A stretch of DNA of 64,000 nucleotides from Methylobacterium jeotgali (GCF_022179345.1 NZ_BPQR01000056.1:53758-117757); one strand, 5' to 3'; shown: positions 8,484 through 17,562, numbered from the stretch's first letter. The notes: a model not told the origin generated them from the sequence alone. A program made the numbers and translations.

Positions 8484-8957
8484 ATGCCCGAGGCGGACAT
8501 CCCGGCGAGAGCCCCGCGCGACACCCTCCCCGTCACGGCGGGGCGTCTGCGGCTCGCCATCGCCGCGCTTCTCGACGTGGCGCTCCATGCGCGCCCGCAG
8601 CCGGTCAACGCCCGGCTCCTCGCCGAGCGGCACGGGCTGCCGCCGCGCCACCTGGAGACCGTGCTCCAGGCCCTCGTCCGGCACGGCCTGCTCAAGGGCG
8701 TGCGCGGGCCGAGAGGCGGCTACGAGCTCGCGCGGGAGCGCCGCCGGATCAGCCTGGGAGACACCGCCCGCGCCGTGGCGGGCGATGCCGCGCCGGAGAC
8801 GCCCGAGGCGGCCGGCCTCTCGGCGCTCGCCGAGCCGACGCTCGCCGCCGCCCAGGCCGCCTTCCTGGCCGCTCTCGACGCAGTCAGCGTGGAGGACCTC
8901 TGCCGGCAGGCCGGAGGGCAATCGCCCCCGCCGCTTCCGGCCGCGTTCGACATCTGA
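8484..8957 (+). CDS. Rrf2-family-like transcriptional regulator without Fe-S cysteines
   Basis: A 157-residue DNA-binding protein. Residues 20-85 form a winged helix-turn-helix of the Rrf2 type (ARLLAERHGLPPRHLETVLQ, LLKGVRGPRGGYELAR), including the GxRGGY wing typical of IscR/NsrR/RirA. Those regulators sense through three clustered cysteines in the C-terminal half. Here only one Cys is present (in DLCRQ), so a classical Fe-S cluster cannot form. It may be redox-blind or sense another ligand. It follows dut on the same strand, possibly as one unit. Targets are unknown. Confidence 0.8.
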   Translation: MPEADIPARAPRDTLPVTAGRLRLAIAALLDVALHARPQPVNARLLAERHGLPPRHLETVLQALVRHGLLKGVRGPRGGYELARERRRISLGDTARAVAGDAAPETPEAAGLSALAEPTLAAAQAAFLAALDAVSVEDLCRQAGGQSPPPLPAAFDI

Positions 8958-9125
8958 CCGCGCGAATCCGAAGCGGGCTGATAGATTCGGAGGCGTCGCT
9001 CGGCAGGATCGATGCTGCATCGCGAGATATCGGCGCCTCCTGCCGTGAGTTCAGTGTCGCTTAACTTGTGAAACGTCAGGATCGGCTCATCCGGCAATTG
9101 TGCCTGGATACGAGATGCGAAGCTC

Positions 9126-10169
9126 ATGCCCGCTGCGGACAGATCGTCCCAGATCGCCATCCTTTCGAGCGCGACGGCGGACTCGCTGGTCTACGGCCTG
9201 CGCTCCCTGAACTGCGACGTCCAGGTGGTGGATCTGGCCGGGCTGCACCGCCTCGAAGCCTCGCTCTGCGCGCTCGTCGTGATCGACGGAACGAGCCTCG
9301 AGCCGGTCCCGACGATCCGCTCCGTGCGCGGGGTGCCCGGCCTCGGCGAGACGCCGATCCTCCTGTGCGGCGCGTCCGGACCCCGCCTGTATCGGAACGC
9401 CGTCACCGCCGGGGCGAGCGATGTGGTGGCCGAGGGCGGCGATTCACTGGAGCTTCTGACGCGGGCCCGCAATCTGGTCGAGCTGTGGCTCGCGCGCTGC
9501 GACGCCGAGATCTCCTCCTCGATGCTCCGGGTGCGGCTGGCGGCCATCGGCGCCGCCGCGCGGGAGCGTGAGCGGGAGATCATCCATCGGCTGATGCTCG
9601 CCGCCGAGTCGCGGGACGATCAGGCGGGCGACCACCTCACGCGGGTGGCCGGCTTCTCCATCGCCAACGCCGAAGGGCTCGGCCTCTCCGAGAAGGAGGC
9701 GAACGAGCTGGCGCTGGCCTCGACCATGCACGACCTCGGCAAGATCGGCGTCCCCGACAGCGTGCTCCTCAAGGCTGGTCCGCTGACGCCGGAGGAGCGC
9801 CTCGAGATCCAAGAGCACACGACCCGCGGCCACCGGATGCTGCACGGAAGCTCGTCGCACCTGCTCCAACTCGCCGCGCAGATCGCCCTGAGCCATCACG
9901 AGCGCTGGGACGGCGGCGGCTATCCTGGCGGATTGGCCGGCGAGGCGATACCGCTGCCCGGCCGCATCGTCGCCGTGGCAGACGTGTTCGACGCCCTCGT
10001 CTCCGAGCGGCCCTACAAGCGGGCCTGGCCCCTGGAGAAGGCCCGCGAGCACCTCATCGCCCAGAAGGGCAGCCATTTCGACCCGGCCTGCGTCGATGCC
10101 TTCCTGTCGCGCTGGGACGATGTGGTGGTGCTGCTCGAGGACCGGCCGACGACGTCCTGCGCCGCCTGA
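9126..10169 (+). CDS. HD-GYP domain protein with a degenerate receiver domain
   Basis: A 347-residue putative cyclic-di-GMP phosphodiesterase. Residues 8-120 look like a receiver domain (strands QIAILSS, ALVVID54, ILLCGA) but lack the usual acidic pair near the first strand, so phosphorylation is doubtful. A helical linker follows. The HD-GYP domain spans about 155-335, with HDLGKIGVPD (His202, Asp203), HHE (257-259) and GGGYPGGL (263-270), all intact. The protein should hydrolyse c-di-GMP in the cytoplasm and so influence motility or biofilm. No cognate kinase is adjacent. It is convergent with fabI, with 5 bases between stops. Confidence 0.88.
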   Translation: MPAADRSSQIAILSSATADSLVYGLRSLNCDVQVVDLAGLHRLEASLCALVVIDGTSLEPVPTIRSVRGVPGLGETPILLCGASGPRLYRNAVTAGASDVVAEGGDSLELLTRARNLVELWLARCDAEISSSMLRVRLAAIGAAAREREREIIHRLMLAAESRDDQAGDHLTRVAGFSIANAEGLGLSEKEANELALASTMHDLGKIGVPDSVLLKAGPLTPEERLEIQEHTTRGHRMLHGSSSHLLQLAAQIALSHHERWDGGGYPGGLAGEAIPLPGRIVAVADVFDALVSERPYKRAWPLEKAREHLIAQKGSHFDPACVDAFLSRWDDVVVLLEDRPTTSCAA

Positions 10170-10174
10170 CCTGC

Positions 10175-11005
10175 TCAGTCGTCGCCGACGACGCCGGCTG
10201 CATCCTGGGCCTGGAGCACGTCGGGCCGGGGCATCGAGATGATGTTGTAGCCGGAATCGACGAAGTGGATCTCGCCGGTGACGCCGCCGGAGAGGTCGGA
10301 AAGCAGGTAGAGGGCCGAGCCGCCGACATCGTCGAGACTCACCGTGCGCCGGAGCGGCGCGTGGGCCTTCTGGTGGTTGAACATCAGCCGCGCGTCGGCG
10401 ATGCCCGCGCCCGCCAGCGTGCGCACGGGGCCCGCCGAGAGGGCGTTCACGCGGATGCCGTCCGGGCCGAGGTCGGCGGCAAGGTAGCGCACGGAGGCCT
10501 CCAGCGCCGCCTTGGCCACGCCCATGACGTTGTAGTTCGGCATGACGCGGGTGGCGCCGCCATAGGTGAGCGTCAGGAGCGCGCCGCCCGGCCCCATGCG
10601 CCTGGCCGCCCGCTGCGCGATCTCCGTGAAGGAGAAGCAGGAGACCGTCATCGTGCGCGAAAAGTTCTCGCGGGTGGTGACGTCGACGTAGCGGCCCTTG
10701 AGCTGCGCCTTGTCCGAGAAGCCGATGGCGTGGACGACGAAGTCGAGCCGCCCGTCGAAGCGCTCGTCGAGCTTCGCGAAGGCGGCGTCGACCGAGGCGA
10801 GATCCTCGACGTCGCAGGGCAGCACGACGTCCGACCCGAGCTTGGCGGCCAGCGGCCCGACCCGGCGGCCCAGCGCCTCGCCCTGGTAGGTGAAGGCGAG
10901 CTCCGCTCCATGGGCGTGGAGTGTGCGGGCGATGCCCCAGGCGATGGAATGGTCGTTGGCGACCCCCATGATGAGGCCGCGCCGTCCCGCCATCAAACCC
11001 GTCAT
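10175..11005 (-). CDS. fabI: Enoyl-[acyl-carrier-protein] reductase FabI
   Basis: NADH-dependent last step of the fatty-acid elongation cycle. The product is 276 residues, near the usual length. It is a divergent short-chain dehydrogenase: the nucleotide-binding N-terminus GLIMGVANDHSIAWGIA is FabI-specific. Tyr148, Tyr158 and Lys165 (in YGGATRVMPNYNVMGVAK) keep the catalytic Y-x6-K spacing, with the second Tyr as the true catalytic one. The C-terminus GGVTGEIHFVDSGYNI is typical. It lies beside the lipid A/fatty-acid operon, but a divergent gene separates them. Confidence 0.95.
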   Translation of the reverse strand: MTGLMAGRRGLIMGVANDHSIAWGIARTLHAHGAELAFTYQGEALGRRVGPLAAKLGSDVVLPCDVEDLASVDAAFAKLDERFDGRLDFVVHAIGFSDKAQLKGRYVDVTTRENFSRTMTVSCFSFTEIAQRAARRMGPGGALLTLTYGGATRVMPNYNVMGVAKAALEASVRYLAADLGPDGIRVNALSAGPVRTLAGAGIADARLMFNHQKAHAPLRRTVSLDDVGGSALYLLSDLSGGVTGEIHFVDSGYNIISMPRPDVLQAQDAAGVVGDD

Positions 11006-11142
11006 GCCGCCATCTGCCCTGTCGCGTAGAGGCTCCCGCGGGAGCCCGCCCCTCGGACCCGAGGCTTAAAGGCGGCCCGCGGCGCTGTCCAACGCCGGCG
11101 AAATCGGCTCTGCATGGCTGATCGAGAGAAGAGAGTCGCCCG

Positions 11143-11574
11143 ATGGCCTTCGTCAGCGTCACGCGCCTGCGGCTGCGCTCGCTCCGCTTCCTGCCCGGCT
11201 TCGTCATCCACGCCCTGCGCTCCTCGGCGCAGGTCCGCCGGGCGCCGGGCTACCGCTCGGGCTCGGCTCTGTCGGACCGCAGGCTGACCTTCTGGACCCT
11301 GACGGTCTGGGACGACGAGGCGGCGATGCGTGCCTACATGCTCTCGGGCGCCCACCGCCTCGCGATGCCGAAACTCGTCCACTGGTGCGACGAGGCCTCC
11401 GTCGTGCACTGGCCGACGGAGGCCGACGCCGCGCCGGCCTGGAATGAGGCCACGCGGCGGATGCGGGCGGAGGGGCGCGTCTCGAAGGTCCGCAACCCGA
11501 GCCCGCGGCACGGGGACATGAGCTACGCCGAGCCGCGGCTCAGCGGAGCCGCGCCGCTGCCGCCGGTCCGCTGA
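11143..11574 (+). CDS. Monooxygenase-like (ABM/DUF3291-type) hypothetical protein
   Basis: A 143-residue protein with the pattern of a dimeric alpha/beta-barrel ('antibiotic biosynthesis monooxygenase' or DUF3291-like) fold: FVSVTRLRLRSLRFLPGF, then RRLTFWTLTVWDDEAAMRAY, then HRLAMPKLVHWCDEASVVHW. Similar proteins are common in alphaproteobacteria and are mostly uncharacterised. No signal peptide is seen. It is divergent from fabI, and its last 52 bases overlap the 3' end of lpxB on the other strand. Family placement is from general pattern and the enzyme activity is unproven. Confidence 0.7.
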   Translation: MAFVSVTRLRLRSLRFLPGFVIHALRSSAQVRRAPGYRSGSALSDRRLTFWTLTVWDDEAAMRAYMLSGAHRLAMPKLVHWCDEASVVHWPTEADAAPAWNEATRRMRAEGRVSKVRNPSPRHGDMSYAEPRLSGAAPLPPVR

Positions 11575-12716
11575 CGCGCCACGTCGAGCACCAGACGGGC
11601 GGCCGAGCGGCTGGGCTCGCCGCCGCAGGGCAGGCGCATGAGGTCGTCGAGCCGACGCAGGGACGCGACCTGCTGCTCGCGCTCGAGGCCGCCTGCGAGC
11701 AGCGGCAGGAGGCTCGCCGAGAGGGTCTCCGGCGAACAGTCCCGCTGCACGAACTCGGGCATGGCGTTCTCGGCGAGGATCAGGTTCGGCAATACGATGC
11801 TCGGCACCTGGATCAGGCGCCGGGCGATCGCCTCCTCGATCCGCGAGACCTTGTAGGCGACGACCATGGGCACGCCGGCGAGCGCCAGCTCCAGCGTCAC
11901 CGTGCCGGAGGCGGCGAGCGCCGCCCGCGCGCTGCGGAAGGCCGCGAACTTCGCGTCCTCTCCGTGGACGAGCCGGACCGGCGTCTCCCAGGCCAGCGCC
12001 AGACGCTCGATCATCGCCCGGTGCCGGCTCACCGCCGGCAGCTCGACCTCGATCGGTCCGAGGGTCGCGGCGACCCGCGCCAGGGTCTCACCGAAGACCG
12101 GCATCAGCCGCTCGATCTCGGAGCGACGCGAGCCCGGCAGCACCACGAGCCGCGGCGGCTCGCCCTCGCGGATCGCGGCCTCGGCGGCGCTGGGGCGCAG
12201 GTCCGCGATCCGCTCGATCAGCGGATGCCCGACATAGGTGCATTCGGGCCCGCCGAGGCGGCGGTGGGCGTCCGGCTCGAAGGGCAGCAGCGCCATGACG
12301 TGATCGATGAAGGGCCGCATGCCCTTCGCCCGCCAGGGTCGCCAGGCCCAGACGCTCGGCGAGACGTAGTCGATGATCGGGATGCCCGGGGTCGCCTTGC
12401 GCACGCGCTTGGCCACCGCGTGGGTGAAGCCGGGGCTGTCGATGATGACGAGCACGTCGGGCCGGGCCGCAACCACCGCCTCGACGGTCTCGCGGATGCG
12501 GCGCAGCAGGGTGCGGGCGCGGGCGAGCACCGGCAGGTAGCCCATTACCGCCACGTCATCGAGGGGGAACAGGGAGGCGAGCCCCTGGGCCGCCATCGCC
12601 TCGCCGCCGACGCCGCCGAACTCCGGCGCAGCCTCGGAGAGCTCGCGGAGCGCCCGCATCAGCCGGCCGCCGAGCTGGTCGCCCGAATCCTCGCCCGCGA
12701 CGAGCCAGATCCTCAT
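11523..12716 (-). CDS. lpxB: Lipid-A-disaccharide synthase LpxB
   Basis: A GT19 glycosyltransferase that condenses UDP-2,3-diacylglucosamine with lipid X to form the lipid A disaccharide at the inner membrane. The ATG start MRIWLVAGEDSGD is the canonical LpxB N-terminus and overlaps the lpxI stop (ATGA). Other family signatures are IIDYVSPSVWAWRPWRAK, YVGHPL, VLPGSRRSEI and LAASGTVTLELALAGVPMV. Length is 397 residues, as usual. It is the last gene of fabZ-lpxA-lpxI-lpxB. Its 3' end runs 52 bases into a convergent gene, so the two mRNAs would be complementary there. Confidence 0.96.
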   Translation of the reverse strand: MRIWLVAGEDSGDQLGGRLMRALRELSEAAPEFGGVGGEAMAAQGLASLFPLDDVAVMGYLPVLARARTLLRRIRETVEAVVAARPDVLVIIDSPGFTHAVAKRVRKATPGIPIIDYVSPSVWAWRPWRAKGMRPFIDHVMALLPFEPDAHRRLGGPECTYVGHPLIERIADLRPSAAEAAIREGEPPRLVVLPGSRRSEIERLMPVFGETLARVAATLGPIEVELPAVSRHRAMIERLALAWETPVRLVHGEDAKFAAFRSARAALAASGTVTLELALAGVPMVVAYKVSRIEEAIARRLIQVPSIVLPNLILAENAMPEFVQRDCSPETLSASLLPLLAGGLEREQQVASLRRLDDLMRLPCGGEPSRSAARLVLDVARQRTGGSGAAPLSRGSA

Positions 12717-13600
12717 GCGCCCTCGCCGCCGGAGGACAGGCCGACGAGGAACAGCCCGGCCCGGTCCGCCGCCTCCGCCGTGGCGGCGCGGTCGATGATG
12801 AGCGTCCGCCCGGCCTCGACGGCGATGCCGATGCAGCCGGCGGCGGCCGCCGCTTTCACCGTGCGGGCGCCGATGGCGGGCAGGTCGACGCGCATGTCCT
12901 GGCCCTCCTTGGACATCTTCACGAGCACGGTGGCCGGATGCGGCCGGCCGTAGCCGAAGGGCTTGCGCCCGAGGGCGCGGGCGCGGGCGAGCATCCGGTC
13001 GGTGCCCTCCGGGCCCTCGACGGCGAGCACCCGGTCCGAGGCGACGACCGCCGCCTGCCCGACATCGTAGGGGGAGAGCGCGGCGAGCAGCGCCCGGCCG
13101 GTGGCGATGGTGGCGCGGGCCGCCTCGTCGGGGGCGAGCGTGCCCATCTGGCCGGGCGAGGCGAGAAGGTCCGGCGCCACCTCGTGGACGCCGGCCACCC
13201 GGTGGCCGTTCTCCTCCAGGAGTTCGAGGGCCGCCCGCAGCAGCCGGTCGTCGCCGCCGCCGGTGATCCGGCGCAGGGCCTCGCGGTTGCGCAGCGCCGC
13301 CGCGGCGTTGAGGATCGCGGCGGGGCTCGGCCGTCCGACGGCGCCGGCCGGCACCACGCAGGCCGGCCCCCACTCCCGCAGAATCGCGAGCGCGCCTGCG
13401 ATGTCGAGAAGATCGACCGTGGCGCCGGCCCGACCCCGCAGGCCTCGCTCGGTGAAGCCGCGCAGGGCCAGCACCTTGAAGGGCCGGCCCGCCCGGTCGA
13501 GGGAGCGCGCCACCAGCTCCGGCAGCAGCCCGGCGCCCGCCACGAGCACGAGCGTCTCCTGCGCCTCGGCGATCGCGGGCGTGCGCGCGGCCTCGGCCAT
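12713..13600 (-). CDS. lpxI: UDP-2,3-diacylglucosamine pyrophosphatase LpxI
   Basis: Makes lipid X by hydrolysing UDP-2,3-diacylglucosamine. It is the alphaproteobacterial replacement of LpxH, as first shown in Caulobacter. The product has 295 residues. The domain with VLVAGAGLLPELVAR begins near residue 17, and GGGDDRLL is at 114-121. The C-terminal catalytic motif KMSKEGQDMRVDLPAIG contains Asp235, which aligns with the Caulobacter catalytic Asp225. It sits between lpxA (5-base gap) and lpxB (4-base overlap). The first residues before ETLVLV could be an over-long start. Confidence 0.95.
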   Translation of the reverse strand: MAEAARTPAIAEAQETLVLVAGAGLLPELVARSLDRAGRPFKVLALRGFTERGLRGRAGATVDLLDIAGALAILREWGPACVVPAGAVGRPSPAAILNAAAALRNREALRRITGGGDDRLLRAALELLEENGHRVAGVHEVAPDLLASPGQMGTLAPDEAARATIATGRALLAALSPYDVGQAAVVASDRVLAVEGPEGTDRMLARARALGRKPFGYGRPHPATVLVKMSKEGQDMRVDLPAIGARTVKAAAAAGCIGIAVEAGRTLIIDRAATAEAADRAGLFLVGLSSGGEGA

Positions 13601-13605
13601 GAGGG

Positions 13606-14418
13606 TCAGGGCGCGCCCGCCTGCGGGGTCCCGCGCGGCGTGCAGATCGAGCGCTTCCCGCCCTCACGGATGAAGGCCAGGATCTCCTCGACCGCCGGAT
13701 GCGCCTCGAACTCGGCGGCCACGTCCTCGACGCGCTCCAGGAGCGTGCCCTCCGGCGCGAAGAGCGCCCGGTAGGCCCGGCGCAGGGCGTGGATGTCCTC
13801 CCGCGCGAAGCCCCGCCTCTGCAGGCCGACGATGTTGAGGCCCGACAGGTAGGCCCGGTTGCCCAGCGCCATGCCGTAGGGGATGCAGTCGTTCTCGAGG
13901 CCCGAGAGGCCGCCGACGAAGGCGTGCGCCCCGACGCGGGCGAACTGGATCACCGCCGCCCCGCCGCCGAGGATGGCGTAGTTGCCCACCGTGCAATGGC
14001 CGGCGAGCATGACGTTGTTGGAGAAGATCACCCCGTCGCCGACCCGGCAGTCGTGCCCGACATGGGAGTTGGCGAGGAAGGCGCAGCGGTCGCCGACCAC
14101 GGTCTCCAGGCCGCCGCCCTCGGTGCCGGGGTTCATGGTCACGCCCTCGCGGATCAGACAGTCCGCGCCGATCCGAAGGGTCGAGGGCTCGCCCTTGAAC
14201 TTGAGGTCCTGCGGCTGGTGGCCGAGGGAGGCGAAAGGAAAGATGCGGGTGCGCGGGCCGACGGTCGTCTTGCCGGCCAGGACGACGTGGCTGACAAGCT
14301 CGCAGCCCTCGCCGAGCGCGACCTCCGGCCCGACATGGCAGAAGGGTCCGATCCGGACGCCCGCGCCGATCCGGGCCCCGTCCTCGACGACGGCGCTCGG
14401 GTGGATCGCGGCGCTCAC
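13606..14418 (-). CDS. lpxA: UDP-N-acetylglucosamine O-acyltransferase LpxA
   Basis: First enzyme of lipid A synthesis; transfers a hydroxyacyl chain from ACP to the 3-OH of UDP-GlcNAc. The GTG start ([18 protein letters not shown]) overlaps the fabZ stop as GTGA and gives 270 residues. A left-handed beta-helix of hexapeptide repeats covers residues 3-190. The motif ANSHVGHDC contains His122, equivalent to E. coli His125. The C-terminal helical part ([20 protein letters not shown]) is typical. A longer upstream reading frame exists only because fabZ is overlapped. Confidence 0.96.
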   Translation of the reverse strand: MSAAIHPSAVVEDGARIGAGVRIGPFCHVGPEVALGEGCELVSHVVLAGKTTVGPRTRIFPFASLGHQPQDLKFKGEPSTLRIGADCLIREGVTMNPGTEGGGLETVVGDRCAFLANSHVGHDCRVGDGVIFSNNVMLAGHCTVGNYAILGGGAAVIQFARVGAHAFVGGLSGLENDCIPYGMALGNRAYLSGLNIVGLQRRGFAREDIHALRRAYRALFAPEGTLLERVEDVAAEFEAHPAVEEILAFIREGGKRSICTPRGTPQAGAP

Positions 14419-14879
14419 TCCGTCACCAGCATGGCGCCGATCTCGGCCTCGGCCACGAGGGTGCCATCCACGCGGGCCTCGCCCCGGAACCACCACATGG
14501 TGCGCCGCTGGTTGAGCTTGCGCATGTGGTAGCGGACCTGGTCGCCGGGCACGACGGGCTTGCGGAACTTGCACTTGTCGATGGTCATGAAGAACACCTG
14601 CTTGGTGCGCAGGTCGTCCGTCATGATATGGCGGCAGCAGATGGCGCCGGCGGTCTGGGCCATGCCCTCGATCAGCAGCACCCCGGGAAACACCGGCATG
14701 GTGGGAAAGTGGCCCGTGAACTGCGGCTCGTTGACGGTGACGTTCTTGACGCCGACGCAGCTCTCGTCCCGGTCGATCTCGACGATGCGGTCGATCATCA
14801 GGAACGGGTAGCGGTGCGGCAGAAGCTCCAGAACCTTCTGGATATCCGCCGCACCGAGTTCGCTGGTGGTGTCGCTCAT
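14415..14879 (-). CDS. fabZ: 3-hydroxyacyl-[acyl-carrier-protein] dehydratase FabZ
   Basis: Dehydrates 3-hydroxyacyl-ACP in fatty-acid synthesis and competes with LpxA for the same acyl donor, which explains the conserved gene pairing. The product has 154 residues and a hot-dog fold. The catalytic His57 lies in FTGHFP and Glu71 in [11 protein letters not shown]. The N-terminal [12 protein letters not shown] is the FabZ signature. It appears to be the first gene of this operon: lpxD and bamA, which often precede fabZ, are not upstream here. A CAP-domain lipoprotein gene is next, 104 bases away on the same strand. Confidence 0.96.
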   Translation of the reverse strand: MSDTTSELGAADIQKVLELLPHRYPFLMIDRIVEIDRDESCVGVKNVTVNEPQFTGHFPTMPVFPGVLLIEGMAQTAGAICCRHIMTDDLRTKQVFFMTIDKCKFRKPVVPGDQVRYHMRKLNQRRTMWWFRGEARVDGTLVAEAEIGAMLVTE

Positions 14880-14983
14880 CGGTCCCCGCTCATCCGCCCG
14901 TTGCGGCCGTCATTTCCGGAATTTGCCACCGATGCAAGCCCTTGGCGGACGCTCGGCAGCCCCTCGGCGCCTTCGGCCGCCGC

Positions 14984-15487
14984 TCAGGCGCCCGCCAGGA
15001 CCAGCGCCCAGTAGCGCTTGTAGCGGGTGCCCGGCGCGTCGACGCGGGCGATGCCGGCGCGGCGCAGCTGCGGCATCAGCATGTTGCGGTTGTGCTCGGG
15101 CGAGGCCTTCCAACGGACGAGCACCTGATCGAAGGTCTCGGAGCCGGCGCTGAGGTTCTCGGCGGCGTAGGAGCGGGCGAGCCCGACCTCCGACATGCGC
15201 GAGGTGAAGGTGCCGCCGATCTCGTGGCTGAGGCGGCCGGCCTTCGCGTTGGTGCCGGCCTGATAGGCGGCGGCCCTGGTCAGCCCCGGATCGAGCACCA
15301 GCGGCGGCAGGCCGTGCTGGGCGCGGTAGCGGGAGATCGCCGCCACCGCCGCCTGCTCGTCGAGGATCACCGGGCTCGTCACCGCGTCGTCCCCGCCGAG
15401 GATCGTCGGCGCACCGCATCCGGCGAGCGAGAGGGCGGCGAGGGTCGCGGCGAGGGCGAGCGGAGCGGCGCGGAGCATCGGGGTCAT
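14984..15487 (-). CDS. CAP-domain (SCP/PR1-like) lipoprotein
   Basis: A 167-residue lipoprotein. The signal peptide MTPMLRAAPLALAATLAALS ends in the lipobox LAGC with Cys24 as the lipidated residue. A CAP domain follows, with YRAQHGLPPLVLDPGLTRAA, LSHEIGG, AAENLSAG and SPEHNRNML, the usual four motifs of bacterial CAP/YkwD proteins. Such proteins are periplasmic or surface-exposed with generally unknown activity. An upstream frame extension lacks signal-peptide features, so the start was placed at the signal peptide. The gene follows the glycosyltransferase by 113 bases. Confidence 0.85.
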   Translation of the reverse strand: MTPMLRAAPLALAATLAALSLAGCGAPTILGGDDAVTSPVILDEQAAVAAISRYRAQHGLPPLVLDPGLTRAAAYQAGTNAKAGRLSHEIGGTFTSRMSEVGLARSYAAENLSAGSETFDQVLVRWKASPEHNRNMLMPQLRRAGIARVDAPGTRYKRYWALVLAGA

Positions 15488-15600
15488 CGGACGGCTTCTC
15501 GGAAGACGCGGCCGCCATTCCCGGCCGATGCGGCGAAACCGGGGCGCATCGGCCGGGCCGGCGACGCGCGCCGGCCGGCGTTGCGCGGACGCGACACCGC

Positions 15601-16782
15601 CTATAGCGACAGGATCAGGTCCAGCCACTTCCGGCGGCCGTGCTCGCGGGTGAGCTCGTGCGCGAAGAGAAGCTCGCGGGCCCGGCGCCCCAGGCGCTCG
15701 CGCTGGGCCGGCTGACCGGCGAGATGGACGAGGCGCTCCGCGAGGCCCTGCGCGTCGAAGAAGTCGACCAGCAGACCCCCCGCCTCGCCGTCGAAGAAAT
15801 CGCGGACCGGGCCGGTGTCGGAGAGGACGAGGGGGCGCTCCAGCGCCATCGCCCCCAGAAGAGACCAGGAGAGCACGAAGGGATAGGTCAGGTAGGTGTG
15901 GGCGCTCGCGCGCCCGATCGTCTCGTGGAAGCGGCGCGGCTCCAGGGTGCCGAGGAAATGCACGCGGCTCGGATCGAGCCCGCCGACCTCCTCGGACAGG
16001 CGGGCCCGCCAGCTCCGCCCGTCCGGCGCACCGGCCCCGTAGCCGCCGGCCTCCGCGCCGACGATGTCGACCTGCGCCCGAGGACTCAGGGCGAGCAGGC
16101 GCGGCAGCGCCCGCATGAAGGTGTGGAAGCCCCGGTGCGGCTCGAGATGGCGCGCGGCGAAGGTGAAGCGCGGCGGCTCCTCCGGATCGCCCTCCCGCGG
16201 CGGTGGCGGCGGGACGTGGATGCCCTCGTGGATGATCCGCATGTCGGCGGCGAAGGCGGCGGGGAAGGTCGCGCGCTGCCAGGGTGTGGGAGCGACGCAG
16301 ACCTCGGCATCCTCAAGCGACGCCAGGGTGATGGCGTTGCGCCCCCGCATCCGATGCAGGATCTCCGGAGAGGCGACGGGAAACTCGGGGTCGAAGTCGA
16401 TCTCGCCGCCGCTGCGGCCGTGGTAGAACTCGCAGTAGCAAACAAGCTTGGCCCGCGGGAACAGGTCCTTGAGGTAGAGGGCCTCGCCCCAGCCCGGATG
16501 GGCGACGATGACGTCCGGCACGAAGCCGTCGTAGCGCAGCGCGCGCGCCGCCGCCGCGGCGCCGGAGGCGGCGGCTGTCTTCACGGCGAGGTCGTCGAGC
16601 ACGATGTCGCCGGTCGGCTGCGCCGGGGCCGGGCTGTAGCGGCGGTAGCGCAGGCCCGGCCGCGAGACCGGGTTCGTGCCGATGCCGGCGAGGCGGACGT
16701 CACCGCGCGCCTCCAGCGCCTCGAGCACGGCGGCGAGCTGCGAGGGAAAGGTCTGGTGGACGAGCAGGACGCTCAGCGGCAT
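15601..16782 (-). CDS. Glycosyltransferase (GT4-like)
   Basis: A 393-residue GT-B-fold glycosyltransferase. The N-terminal half starts with SVLLVHQTFPSQLAAVLEAL and has VPDVIVAHPGWGEAL. The C-terminal half has FTFAARHLEPHRGFHTFMRAL and SWSLLGAMALERPLVLSDTG, the region that in GT4 enzymes holds the nucleotide-sugar. The sequence resembles glycosyltransferases found beside other cell-surface glycan genes. It is 6 bases downstream of the methyltransferase gene, so the two form an operon. Donor and acceptor are unknown; context suggests decoration of a surface polymer or protein. Confidence 0.85.
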   Translation of the reverse strand: MPLSVLLVHQTFPSQLAAVLEALEARGDVRLAGIGTNPVSRPGLRYRRYSPAPAQPTGDIVLDDLAVKTAAASGAAAAARALRYDGFVPDVIVAHPGWGEALYLKDLFPRAKLVCYCEFYHGRSGGEIDFDPEFPVASPEILHRMRGRNAITLASLEDAEVCVAPTPWQRATFPAAFAADMRIIHEGIHVPPPPPREGDPEEPPRFTFAARHLEPHRGFHTFMRALPRLLALSPRAQVDIVGAEAGGYGAGAPDGRSWRARLSEEVGGLDPSRVHFLGTLEPRRFHETIGRASAHTYLTYPFVLSWSLLGAMALERPLVLSDTGPVRDFFDGEAGGLLVDFFDAQGLAERLVHLAGQPAQRERLGRRARELLFAHELTREHGRRKWLDLILSL

Positions 16783-16788
16783 CGCCGG

Positions 16789-17418
16789 CTACGCGTCCCG
16801 GCCGTCGGCGGGCGCCTCCGGCACCGCCGCCTCGGGCATCAGCGCGCAGGCCCAGAGGTCGAAATTGGTGCCCTTGCGCAGGATGACCTTCGCGAAACCG
16901 GCCTCCAGCATCAGGCGGCCGATCCGCTCGCTCGTGAAGGCGGTCTTGTGCGCCATGAAGCCGTTGCCGCCCTGGATCGAGGCGCGGTGGCCGAAGATCA
17001 TGTCGAGCGCCGTGATCGGGCCGGCGGGCGAGACGTAGGCGACCTGATCGAGCTTGCCGTCGACGACGAGCTTGGCGACCTCCTCGATGTCCGGCGTGGT
17101 GACGAGCGCGACGCCGGTCGGCTTGAGCACGCGGCGGAACTCGGCCAGCGCCAGGGGCACCTCGTGGTCGTGCAGGTGCTCGATGTTGTGGGAGGACCAG
17201 ACGCCGTCGACGGACCCGTCGGGGAAGACGGAAAGGTCGGTCACGGTACCGACGATGTCGGGCCGCACCCGTGGGTCGAGATCGATGCGGATCTCCCGCC
17301 AGCCGGCGCCGCGGAAGATCGGGTGCAGGCGCTCGGGCGCGTAGACGCCGCAGCCGACGTGAAGGACGGTGCGGGGCGGGACGGGCGCGGCCTTCGCGGA
17401 TGCCTGGTTCAAACCCAT
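16789..17418 (-). CDS. SAM-dependent methyltransferase (class I)
   Basis: A 209-residue methyltransferase. The SAM-binding motif I is VLHVGCGVYAPERLHP (about 18-33). The acidic loop after strand 2 is IRIDLDP, and WSSHNIEHLHDHEVPLAL resembles the motif region of Methyltransf_11-type enzymes acting on sugars or small molecules. The start was set at MGLNQAS, which has a GGGAA upstream; a longer frame starting 135 bases earlier has no recognisable sequence. It forms an operon with the downstream glycosyltransferase. Methylation of a glycan sugar is a reasonable guess. Confidence 0.82.
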   Translation of the reverse strand: MGLNQASAKAAPVPPRTVLHVGCGVYAPERLHPIFRGAGWREIRIDLDPRVRPDIVGTVTDLSVFPDGSVDGVWSSHNIEHLHDHEVPLALAEFRRVLKPTGVALVTTPDIEEVAKLVVDGKLDQVAYVSPAGPITALDMIFGHRASIQGGNGFMAHKTAFTSERIGRLMLEAGFAKVILRKGTNFDLWACALMPEAAVPEAPADGRDA

Positions 17419-17562
17419 CGTTCCCAAGGTCGTATCGTCAGCCCTGCCCGCCGCGGCCGGCGACGGGCGAGACGGGCGGGCGCCGGGGCGTTCTGCGCCG
17501 GCTCCGGTTTTGATCACGTTTCGGCGTCCGGCGCATCCCGCGGCGAAGCACACGATTCATGC

